64,000 nucleotides of DNA from Leptasterias polaris (taxonomy: Eukaryota > Echinodermata > Asteroidea > Forcipulatida > Asteriidae), in NCBI GenBank assembly GCA_037783415.1, contig JAZGTN010000150.1, positions 1,302,001-1,366,000 on the forward strand, written 5' to 3'. The notes under the pieces were generated by a model. It was not told the DNA's origin, searched no databases, and was given only the letters and a program-made list of their open reading frames with translations. The position numbers and the translations under genes were made by a program. Below are positions 55,196 to 64,000 of the stretch, piece after piece. Position 1 is the stretch's first letter, and each line of letters starts with the position of its first letter.

Positions 55196-56120
55196 CCACT
55201 TGGATGACAAGAACAATTGGGAACAACTTTGGGAAGAGGAACAGATAGATGTGGAAGTGGTACTTGGCCGCAAATGCAGAAAGCAACGCTTGCAATGCTT
55301 CACTCATACATTGCAACTAGTGATTATTGATGGCCTGAAGGAAACATATGCGATAAGTCTGGCTATGGCGAATTCTCAAGACTAAGTAGTCTCCTTCACA
55401 CCAGCTGTAAATTCAAGATGGTCTTCAAAACTAAGTTTAGGCCTGAACAAGAACACACCAGCACAGATATGCACACTTTATACTCAAACCCTGCAGCAAG
55501 TGAAGGCAATCGTCAGCCTAGAGCACCAGGCCCTGTGTGACATTCTTGATGAGCTCACAAGGAGGCATCATTCAGTCCATGTGAATGGAGGCAACTTAAG
55601 GAATTTTTGAAAGTCTTGAACCATTTCTTGATAGAACACACAATAAGACATGGCTCTTAGTGACAACTTTTACTCTTTGTGTCAAGTTTGATGCATCATT
55701 CAACCACCATCTGCATAATATGACACAAAAATCGCCAAGACCGTTATCTTACTACGCTCATCAGATCGCTGTAAGACTCCTTGAAGACAAGGTTCCAAGG
55801 CATAATTGTTGATGCCGGTGGAGCAGGAGATTCTGTCCCTGTGGAGATTCTGTCCCCCCAATATGGCAAACTGTGTTAAAACTTCTTCTGATAGCGCCCT
55901 CTTTTGAAATATCCTTCTTCAGCCCAATAGGGGACAGAATCCCTTGGACACCAGCATGTTACCTTCATCAAAGGCAGCAGATGCCTTCCCATGTGGTGAC
56001 CCCCAGTATGTGATGTCTGCTGTGCTGGATTTATCATTCTCCTTGATATGGGTAGTCTATGATGTTATGGCATCTGACAAGACAAAGCCTGAAGTTTGGA
56101 AATGGGTCAAAGGTAAGGTA
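55196..56120 (+). pseudogene. hAT (ZBED-like) transposase remnant
   Basis: Broken frames read CFTHTLQLVIIDGLKETYAI, TPAVNSRWSSKLSLG, ALCDILDEL and, near 56000, DPQYVMSAVLDLSFSLIWVV and PEVWKWVKG. These are in the order of the ZBED-type hAT catalytic domain. It is not close to the intact element at 38130. A short insertion interrupts it at about 55846-55935. Confidence 0.65.
55846..55941. mobile_element. Short palindromic insertion in the hAT remnant
   Basis: GATTCTGTCCCC at the left and GGGGACAGAATC at the right bound about 95 bp. It has the size and form of a small MITE; target duplication not resolved. Confidence 0.45.
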
Positions 56121-56889
56121 ACACTGATTCAATACAATTGTAAGAAGAAACAAATTTGTAAATGTTTACAGAAATGAACTTTTCAATAAACTTAATGGCA
56201 AATCAGTTTCTTACACTAAAGGGAATTAGTGCAGAAAAATGAGAACAACCATAGTTTGCAGCTTTCTTCAAGTTAAACCAGTTGTTCCATTTCTTTTTTA
56301 AGGGAGATACAGTGAAACTATTCAGAAAAGCAGTGACAAAAATCTGTGTTGAAAAGTGGGGTAAAATTCTGAAATTTTTGTAAAAATGTGCATCGGTCAT
56401 GCATGTTTTTGAGAGGATTAAGTTTGTTTTCATTTTTGCTTGTTTGGTTTATAAGTTTGTAAAATAGAACACAATTTTCTCAGCCCCTTTGCAAAATCTG
56501 GGGGGGGGGGGGTTGTTCCAAATAGTGAGGGTATACACCCCATTCCCCCCCCCAATTCAATCTCTGAGCTACTTGGTACCGTACCTTAAATTAGGTCTGT
56601 CTTCAGATCTAGGTAGCCATGTCTTCAAGAGATCTAGGTAGCCTTGTCTTCAAGATGTGCAAAGCAACAGAGTACCTTGGTTCACCCAGTGGAGGTGCCG
56701 ATAATCACAGGAATTTTTGTCTGCCAAAGAAACTGAACTTGGATTAATGATCGAACACAAAAAACCTTCATCACAAATATCATTTATCAATCTATAGTCT
56801 TACTCCAGGGCCTAATTTCATAGAGCTGCTTAACAATCAATTCTGTGCTTACTGTTTCAAAGCGCTGATAACCGTAAGTAAGCCTGTGA

Positions 56890-57260
56890 CAGGACCCCGG
56901 GTACCCGACCGATAGTCCGGGTACCCGGTTTGACTTGAGTTTGTTGTGTCGTCATCTTATGGTGCTGACTTATAAAATAAATCTGAACTCTGCTTCATTT
57001 CTTCTCGACTACCGATTGAGCAACACAATGCCACGGCCATCTACTGTAAGTCAAGTGTGGAACCGCTCTGAAAAATTTGTCACAAGGCGAGGAGCTTTTA
57101 CTGGCGATTCAACCAGTTCAATGTTCAGACACCTTACGAGCAAACATTCATTAGCACCAAACCACACTGGCTGATCAAAAATCCTTGTGACAAAAATGTC
57201 CAAGAAATATCTCAGCATCCCTGCAACATCTCTTCCATCTGAGCAAGTGTTTTCTACTGC
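56890..57260 (+). pseudogene. Internally deleted hAT: BED finger joined to the dimerisation end
   Basis: It starts with CAGGACCCCGGGTACCCG, which forms a hairpin with CCGGGTACCCGG. The frame from 57029 reads MPRPSTVSQVWNRSEKF, then a BED-type finger tail (SSMFRHLTSKH). After a stop, ATSLPSEQVFSTA is the conserved hAT C-terminal dimerisation motif. The catalytic middle is absent. Confidence 0.65.
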
Positions 57261-57299
57261 GAATATAGCAAAATTTTGTGTCGGAGGCGAAAATTGTTA

Positions 57300-58000
57300 A
57301 AATGGCTAGATTTCATACTGGCGGACGCTTTATGTCAATTACTGTCACTGCCTTTTAAATAACTGTTCGGTTCGAAAATCATACTTAAATGAGGTTTATG
57401 AATGTGTACTATTGATCTTTGAAAAAATTTGTGTAAATTATGCCTTACAGACACCGATGATTAAGGATTTTAAAGGTTTTTACAGTTGAGATAAAATGCA
57501 TACGTGATCCAGATGTCACGTGACCCAATCTAGGCAACGTCATTGGTCGATGCCAATGTTTACAAACACAAGCTGCCGTGTTTTTTTTGACAGTCTATGG
57601 CTTAACCTTCATGTTGTATGGTTTTAAAAGGTTCATTTTGCCCTTTTTATGGATTGTTTTTAATTTTATTTAGTATTTTAATGTACAGGATTATGAAATA
57701 CTTGATTTACAGGAAACATTTACTTTCTCATGACACTTTTTTAATATTTGTTTATTTTTGTATTTCTTTTTTCTTTTCAAAATTTTACTTTCATGGTTTA
57801 TTTAGCTAAAAAATAATACAATGTTCCAACAGTTTTTTTGCAGCTCACACCTGATAAAAAAAAGAGGCAAAGCCTAAGTAGCCTACTGTATAATTGCTTT
57901 TTACTAGCCTTCAGCAAGTTTATGCTGGGCTACATGTATCTTGTTTAATGCCTGTCCTTATAAATTCTGTGATTTTTTATTTTGTTTATTAGGTTGGTGA
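57300..58000. other. Spacer, no gene recognised
   Basis: AT-rich, with only short ORFs. An acceptor-like TTGTTTATTAG precedes the next ORF. Confidence 0.4.
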
Positions 58001-58009
58001 AAGGTGACA

Positions 58010-58330
58010 ATGCCGCCAAAGAAAAGGAAACTGGCATTGCCAGCAAAAGTAGGCAAGATACGCCAATACTTGACAGATAATTTTAGCATTTTCCCTAAAG
58101 AATTAAAGGATTTCAAGAATGGCCATGTACTTCTCCAGTACATCATAAATGACAGCTCTAGAACAAAGACTATAAAGGCAGTGATGGAAAAACTTCCATC
58201 ATGTGTAATTAATCTCAGTCAGCTTCTCTCTCTTCTGACCCAAACAAAGCAAGTCAAGATTTTAAGTCCTGATTCTGAAATGGAGAAATATGCATCCCTC
58301 TGCAACCAAATGTTCAATCTTGCCATGTAG
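58010..58330 (+). CDS. Hypothetical ORF, 106 aa
   Basis: MPPKKRKLALPAKVGKIRQY opens with a nuclear-localisation-like stretch, followed by a helical region (ELKDFKNGHVLLQYIIN...). It is probably the first exon of the transposase-like gene whose remains follow to 60236. The domain is not recognised. Confidence 0.35.
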   Translation: MPPKKRKLALPAKVGKIRQYLTDNFSIFPKELKDFKNGHVLLQYIINDSSRTKTIKAVMEKLPSCVINLSQLLSLLTQTKQVKILSPDSEMEKYASLCNQMFNLAM

Positions 58331-58634
58331 ATCCTGAGCCAGAGTTGCACACAGAGACCTCCAAGCTAGAACATTCTGACAGTAAGTGTCTTTCTTACTT
58401 GTTTTGCAAAATATACAAAATATCATTGAGAATCTTAAATGATTTATACGATGGGAAATAACTAAAATTGAATAAAATTGTGCCAATATACACACAAGTG
58501 ATCTGTAATTATTGGTTCTCTTGCCCTACTGTAAATTTCTTTCTACCCACATATCATATACATTGTAGCATGGAGGTATTCTACCTCCATGATTGTAGTA
58601 ACAAAGGTATGTAAATTATTCAAATATCAGACCC

Positions 58635-58860
58635 AAAAGAGCTTGACCCCCATTTCCAGCCTGGAACTTCAGAACAACTTGAGCATCAGCCCCAGCCTGG
58701 AACTTCAGAACAGTCTGAAGCCCCAGCCTGGAACTTCAGAACAACTTGAGCGTCAGCCCCAGCCTGGAGCTTCAGAACAGTCTGAGCCCCAGCCCCGGCC
58801 TGTAACTTCAAAACAGCTTGAGCCCCAGCCTGGAACTTAAGAACAGCTTGACCTTTCACT
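58635..58860 (+). repeat. Degenerate tandem repeat encoding QPGTSEQ units
   Basis: The word CCAGCCTGGAACTTCAGAACA recurs about every 30-45 bp, six or so times. It encodes Pro/Gln/Ser-rich peptide PQPGTSEQLE. It looks like a linker in a decayed gene. Confidence 0.7.
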
Positions 58861-60236
58861 CAAAAAGAAGGACAACAAAATCAAACGCCTCAGAGTACAG
58901 TTTTCAAAGACGGTGTTGGCAAAGGAGCTGGCTGAAACAAAGAAAAAAAAAAAAAAATGCAAAGCGAAACAACAAACGGCTAAAACATGTGAACAAGAAG
59001 AGATGTTCCTCAGAAGCTAAGGATGATGTAGAATTCCAAAAACTACAGGATGAAGTCAATAACAGCCTTGGAGAATAAAAAGCCTTTTTTACAAGAGACA
59101 GTTGAATCGTTGCAGTTCGGGAAAAGTAAATTACAGAAGGAAGGAAAAATGTATTCCCCAGAAATGAGGATGTTTGTGTATGATGCAGTAGTTAATCATG
59201 TTCCAACAAAATGTACCAATTCTGATTCAAAAGTTTGCGAGACGATCTGGAGCTATTCTAGAAAAAGTGCCACACCGAAACACTGTAGAGATGATGACCA
59301 GGGAGTTGGGAGTCATTTCAGATTTTCAGGCTGCTGAAACTCTTCTTCAAAGTCAAAATCTCACTCTTGGTTTTGATGCGACTACTCAAGAAGGCGTTCA
59401 CGACAATAGTGTCCATGTCACTACTCGGACAGCCTGCCACATACTTGATATTGACCAATTGGCTGGTGGTACATCAGAGGATTACGCACTTCACATCGAT
59501 GAACAGAAAGTATTCAACGCATCAATGATGTGTACTGCCAGTTCTACTCAACAAACTTCACAGAAAATCAGAAAAAAATACTGAATAATATATCAAATAC
59601 AATGTCTGACAGAGCTGCAGTTAACCATTCTACCATTCAGCGACTTGAACTGTCATGGAGAAAATCACTAAATGAGCTAAACTGTCATCTCCATCCCTTG
59701 GATACCATCGCTAGTAAAACCAGATCCATCCTCAAAACTATGGAACCTGACCATGGATGGCCACATTTTACTTGTCAAGTGAGTCTCCAATCAGCCATAT
59801 CGATGGCATCACCATTGTTAAGGAAGTTGTTGGTGTTTTGAAGAACTTTTCCCTCAGCCCACTTGACACGCTGTCTACAAATACAGATTTCTTTGGTAAA
59901 GAACTTAAGTCTACCGATAAAACTCTTTCCAAACTCCAACAGAAGCCAATAGATGATTCTTTATTTGGTACAATGATGAGAAACAGTACGAGCGGTATTT
60001 TCGGCACTGACCTAACTGACAAACTTAGGATGAAAACAGAGTCTGCTCGATGCCACAACATCGATGCCGAAGAAATAATGGGGATGTTTAGTGCTTCAAA
60101 AGAACGTGCCCCAAATGCAACAATGTGTTACTTGTCACCAAGGATCCGGGCGCAAAAGAACAATGTTATTGATTTTCTCGACAATCTGCAAGTAGAAAAA
60201 GTAAAAAAGCTGATTGAGTTAGCAATAAAATTATGA
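58850..60236 (+). pseudogene. Unassigned transposase-like gene, broken in several frames
   Basis: Pieces in order: a coiled coil with KKKDNKIKRLRVQFSK; MYSPEMRMFVYDAVVNHVPT; VPHRNTVEMMTRELGVISDF; LTLGFDATTQEGVHDNSVHV; HILDIDQLAGGTSEDYALHI; TMSDRAAVNHSTIQ; LNELNCHLHPLDTIAS; and AEEIMGMFSASKERAPNATM. The DATTQ and TMSDRA..H segments look like the acidic motifs of a DDE-type nuclease. I have seen similar multi-copy proteins in marine invertebrates but cannot name the superfamily. At least three frame changes separate the pieces. Confidence 0.5.
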
Positions 60237-60394
60237 AGAAAACACAGACAGGAGAGACGGAAGAAAAGTAGAGAAATCAAAGCAGAGTTTTGCAAACGCC
60301 TGGCAAACAAACTCCGGAAAAAGAAAACGAAAGACAGAAAGAAGCTGGATCGGCTACTGAGATCCTGTAATACAGGGTCATTGGACATATGTAT

Positions 60395-60615
60395 TTTCTG
60401 ACACCACGGAAGTGCGGTATATTCGGAGTATGCTGTGAGGCAGTACCGCAACAGGTGAACTACCTCATTCATGAAGGCATGACGACAACAAAGGGGAGCA
60501 ACGCAGTGCTCAGCTATCTCCATCACTTTTTTTGAGACATACAGACTTGGTGAAGAAGATGTTACTATGCACTGCGACAACTGTTCCGGCCAGAACAAAA
60601 ATAGGTATCAGAACC
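60395..60615 (+). pseudogene. DUF7869-like fragment
   Basis: Frames read CGIFGVCCEAVPQQVNYLIH, EGMTTTKGSNAVLSYLHHFF, a stop, and MHCDNCSGQNKNRYQ. The H-DNC-GQNKN motif is characteristic of a repeated invertebrate family with DUF7869, believed to be transposon-derived. Confidence 0.5.
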
Positions 60616-60619
60616 CTTG

Positions 60620-60810
60620 AATGCCTTCCTTCTAAGGGTTAGTTCTAAAGTTTTTTGTTTTTTTAATTTAGCTTTTTTTAAACATGTGTCATCTTTAAGG
60701 GCGAGGGAAGTTTGCAGCCGTTTTCAGTGGGGGAAAGGGCGATTTCTCGGAAGAGGGTACATTTCTCTAAGGTGCCTTCTTATATGAGTTTCCTTTGGTC
60801 TTGCCATTTT
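60620..60810. repeat. Direct repeat, copy 1
   Basis: From CCTTCCTTCTAAGGGTTAGT to GGTCTTGCCATTT. It recurs at 61363-61510 with small indels. Confidence 0.8.
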
Positions 60811-61138
60811 GCTGAGGGTTTGCCCTAAGGGTACATTTTGATGAAGCCTTTTAACCAGTGGTTTACCCTGAGTATAACTATGGATGTATCCTTGTTACTA
60901 TTGGTTTTCCCTAAGTGTTGCTTTTACCTGCAGCCTTTGCATTGCCGGCTTTTCTTAAGGTTACCTTTGATGTAGCTGTATATTCTTGTTGTCCATTAAT
61001 ATTTTAAAGAATTTATTAGTAACTTTGTCGAGTGTAGGGTTGACAGATTTACTAAAATTTACTCGGGCTAGGTAACAAAATGAAGTTTTCATTGATCTAT
61101 TATAACTGTTGTTCTTCTGTTGTCTACTTTTTTTTCGA

Positions 61139-61372
61139 AATAGTAGCAAACCTCAAAGTGGTAAGAAGCAACATGAAGAAGACACCGTGAATAATGAAGA
61201 AGGAACCGTCGTTGAAGCTCCGTCATCGAAGTTACTGAATTCCTCTTCTTCATCAACAGACGAGAGTCCCATCACTCCTTTGCCATCTTACAAAAGGTTT
61301 GTGCAATTCTTGTGTTTGGAGTTGACAGACATGACAAAAAGGGCATGCAATGAATCTAGCCTTCCTTCTAAG
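61139..61372 (+). CDS. Possible exon, Ser-rich, unknown
   Basis: The frame after TTTTCGAAATAG reads SSKPQSGKKQHEEDTVNNEE and continues Ser/Pro-rich to KRFVQFLCLELTDMTKRA. It runs into the direct repeat. No recognised domain. Confidence 0.25.
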
Positions 61373-61510
61373 GGTTAGTTCTAAAGTTTTTAGTTTTTTT
61401 AATTTAGCTTTTTTTAAACATGTTTTCAGTGGGGGCAGGGCGATTTCTCGGAAGAGGGTACATTTCTCTAGGCTGCCCTCCTATATGAGTTTCCTTTGGT
61501 CTTGCCATTT
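61363..61510. repeat. Direct repeat, copy 2
   Basis: Homologous to 60620-60810, with about 35 bp less in the middle (the CATCTTTAAGGGCGAGGG part is absent). Confidence 0.8.
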
Positions 61511-61620
61511 GTAAAATGTGATTATACGGGTTTTTGATAGTTGGTTCAAAATCTGTTGCAGTCTTGTACGACTTGCCAATCTCAAGGATCGGTGTGAATC
61601 GATCATCCATGTGTTAATGT

Positions 61621-62162
61621 CACTAGTGATGACGATGTTGATGATGACGGCGACACTGTCATGGAAGATCTAGCAGAAGAAGAGGATGCTTTTGACATGT
61701 CTGATGTAAACACGTTTCCAAGACTACATTTCGACTGCGCTGTTGTTCCGAATCCTTGTTCTAAAACAACATCCCCCATTTCTCTGCCACAGATGCTTCA
61801 AGAAGCTGGACTGCTGGTGTAAAGCTGCAAAACTTAAGAAGCACATTACCTGCAACATCAATGTGTGTTCACAAGGCTGTGTTCCCCATCCTGCCTGTGA
61901 TGATCTCTCATCCATTTGCAACAACGTAATCGCAATGGCAAGTAACTATGGGTATTTAACATGGCATGACCCGGACATGTTGAAGTTCATGAAGTTCGGG
62001 GAAAGTGGCTACCTTGAAGTTGAGTTAAATATCTTCAATGATGTTTTGTTGGAGGGTCAATGTTTGCGGGGTTGTTCTTGGTCTATTCATGTCCCAGAAT
62101 CATTAGGGATTGCAGATGTCAATTATGTTCTTCAAGTTTCTGTGAGAAAAATGTTTGAATAG
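61621..62162 (+). pseudogene. Decayed gene fragment with Cys-rich segment, family not recognised
   Basis: A first acidic frame (DDDVDDDGDTVMEDLAEEED) ends near 61823. A second frame from 61743 carries CFKKLDCWCKAAKLKKHITC and NVCSQGCVPHPACDDLSS and continues to a stop at 62162. The two overlap out of frame, so one indel or an unseen splice separates them. Confidence 0.3.
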
Positions 62163-62460
62163 GAAATAACAAGTATGCACTTTTAGTAAAATCAAAGGAA
62201 GGTTCTGCTGCTCAGATCCTAATTACCATTACTGTCAGGGATGTATTCCAAATGTTTCCTTATAGAACCATCCGCCATTTGCAGTGCCAACTGATCGTGT
62301 CCAGGCCCAAGATAAGATGTGAGGTGTGTCAACTTCTAAGGGTTGATCATAATGTTATCACTGTAGCTGGGAGATTGCTAAGCTTTGATGTCATGACATC
62401 GTCGACAATTCGCAATGTCATTTTTTATATTTTTTTGATTTATTCATTCAGGCTTTAAAA

Positions 62461-62860
62461 AAACAAAACAATCCAATAAACAGAAGACTGAGAAAAAACA
62501 GTCCGACCAACTTCAGAAGAAGATGAAGTTGATGAAAGCTGAAAATTGATCACTGAAGAGAAGGAATGGGGCCCTCCAGGAGAAGGTGCGTTTGATGATA
62601 GAGGGTGACAGTATTGCTCTGTCTGTCAAGAGTAGCAGTCTTGTACATCAAGCAATGGAGGAAGAGGAATCTGCCTTCAAGTCTGCTGTCCCTGAGCACT
62701 CTCATGCAGCGTTGCTTTGGGTACAGCAGAAAGAGTCTTTTGAGAAGGGCAAAGGGATGAGGTGGCACCCAGCCATAATCAGATTCTGTGTCGCCGCGCT
62801 CTGCAGAGTAATTCATCGGCGTCCTCCCTTACAGAAATTGTGGATCAAAATTATGTTTTA
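62461..62860 (+). pseudogene. P-element-type (THAP family) transposase fragment
   Basis: After an acceptor-like ATTCATTCAG, a coiled coil (QSDQLQKKMKLMKAEN) is cut by a stop. The next frame has ALLWVQQKESFEKGKGMRWH and PAIIRFCVA, the conserved entry to the P-element transposase domain. It ends in unrelated sequence. Confidence 0.5.
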
Positions 62861-62869
62861 ATCCTGTTT

Positions 62870-63020
62870 GAAACATGTTTTTATCCTGTTTTCAAACTCC
62901 AAAACAGAAAAAAACAATGTTTTTTTCCTATTTTTAGAAAAATGTCTCCTAGTTAACAGCCGTTTGTTTCCTGTTTCCATCACGGAAACCTGTTTTTTCC
63001 CTGTTTTTGGGGACTTAGAA
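62870..63020. repeat. Degenerate repeats of a TGTTTTT-TCCTGTTTT phrase
   Basis: Short imperfect direct repeats (ATCCTGTTTGAAACATGTTT, ATCCTGTTTTCAAACTCC, CCTGTTTCCATCACGGAAAC and so on). They contain no gene. Confidence 0.5.
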
Positions 63021-63330
63021 ATTTTAGGGCAATCTGTATTTTTGCTCAAATTAGCTTCTTATTTTTTAGGTAAAACAAATTATAACTAAGTTGATTAAAA
63101 TGTTGTTTCAATATCTTTTTTATTTGATTAAAACTTGTCAAGTGGAAAGTTCAACACTCATCAGCACACGAGGATCTCACGTAGAAACCAACTACCCCCC
63201 CCCCCCTCCCCCGGGTAAAACTAAAAAGTTTATTTTTTGTCACAAAAGACACATTGTGTATGATCAACACTATCAAAAAATAGAAGTGCTACAAACTGTC
63301 ATTATTAATCTATGTTGGTGTTTTTTACAG

Positions 63331-63772
63331 AAGATAAGGAGTTCCTTCTCAAGGAAAAGGTGCGCCTTGATGGTAAGCCAACCAAGCGGAAGTCAAAAGG
63401 TACATTTTATTTCAATACATGTATACACGCTGCTAGTTAACTCGACAATTTTTTTTTAAATTAGTGCAATATTTTTCTGTTGAATTTTAAAACCGGTTTT
63501 GTGGCTGTCCTTTTCACAAATGCAGCATCAGAGAAAACACTGACAGTCAAGAAGGGGAAACAAAACAAAGCTGATCAAGGTATTCAATTTTGTTTTTTAT
63601 TTGGTGGTTACCTTTAATCTATTCTATGATGTGAATCGTTCTAAAGTACATGTGTATCAGATGATATGCAATAATTATTTATTATTAGATCAGTTTAATA
63701 TTGCTGTTTTACACTGTATTTTTAATAGTGCAATCTCAAGGGCCCAAGACCACCAGAAAGGAGAAAGCAGGT
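63331..63772 (+). CDS. Three lysine-rich in-phase micro-exons of a gene leaving the window
   Basis: Exons 63331-63399 (69 nt), 63526-63579 (54 nt) and 63731-63772 (42 nt) each have AG acceptors and GT donors. All lengths are multiples of three and all junctions share the same phase. They encode DKEFLLKEKVRLDGKPTKRK..., SEKTLTVKKGKQNKADQ and QSQGPKTTRKEKA. This repeats the Lys-rich cassette-exon style of the BEN-domain gene at the left, so it may be another BEN-type gene; the domain-bearing exons would lie to the right of 64000. Confidence 0.55.
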
Positions 63773-64000
63773 ACATGTACGTCTACAAACTTTGTCCTTT
63801 GACTATTTTCTCAAACTGCGAATTACAACTCTATAAAAACAGATTTATGATGTCTGTACCTCGTTACACACATAAGGTTTCATTACGTTTATGAGTATAC
63901 ATGTATTATCTAAACTATCAAAAAAGGTTCTATTGGATGAGGGAAGCACTGGACCCTCGTTTCGACAAAAAATCTCACTTTCAAATTTCTCATACTGAGA
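63773..64000. other. Intronic sequence to the right edge
   Basis: Presumed intron after the last micro-exon. It contains no recognised feature. Confidence 0.3.

Overview
The window is AT-rich animal DNA with spliceosomal exons, no bacterial-style operons, and a very high density of transposable elements. Metazoan histone-type 3-prime stem-loops, Penelope-like and CR1-like retroelements, and a TTAA-flanked MITE family with an AGGCACT-type end point to a marine deuterostome. I think an echinoderm, most likely a sea star, but this rests on recalled repeat families and not on any search.

Layout. 1-6.3 kb: a BEN-domain gene on the + strand (six inferred exons, 1874-5619) with amplified lysine-rich 30-nt micro-exons, preceded by a perfect 35-bp hairpin and followed by a foldback element. 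6.7-8.1 kb: a nearly intact Tc1/mariner transposase gene with a histone-like TATA box, cap site and 3-prime stem-loop. 8.2-11.8 kb: foldback and minisatellite DNA. 12-21.5 kb: PHD/C48-protease-like exons in two near-identical copies, decayed transposon tails and a short non-autonomous transposon. 21.5-30.2 kb: a Penelope-like element (ORF1, reverse transcriptase, hammerhead ribozyme), interrupted by three other elements and followed head-to-tail by the start of another copy. 30.4-35.3 kb: a gag remnant and a two-ORF CR1/L2-like retrotransposon. 35.3-37 kb: small unrecognised ORFs. 37.45-41.55 kb: a complete hAT-like transposon with terminal repeats and 6-bp target duplication. 42.7-45.3 kb: a second, internally deleted Penelope-like copy and an LTR with a primer-binding site. 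46-53.5 kb: MITEs, foldbacks, a tRNA-like palindrome and a 108-bp tandem array. 54-62.9 kb: a graveyard of piggyBac, hAT, P-element-like and unassigned transposase sequence. 63.3-63.8 kb: three in-phase lysine-rich micro-exons of a gene running off the right edge.

The most unusual content is the Penelope-like family. Its ORF1 unit is built like a replication-dependent histone gene: TATA box, short leader, intronless basic coiled-coil ORF, then a GGCTCT-TTTC-AGAGCC stem-loop and a purine-rich downstream element. The same family carries a canonical hammerhead ribozyme after the RT, and the RT lacks the usual GIY-YIG endonuclease. The unrelated Tc1 transposase gene at 6.9-8.05 kb has the same histone-type 3-prime end. 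This suggests that mobile elements in this genome have taken up S-phase, poly(A)-independent mRNA processing.

Exon structures were inferred by eye from splice sites, phase and domain logic. Most retroelement ORFs are broken by single-base indels and are reported as pseudogenes.
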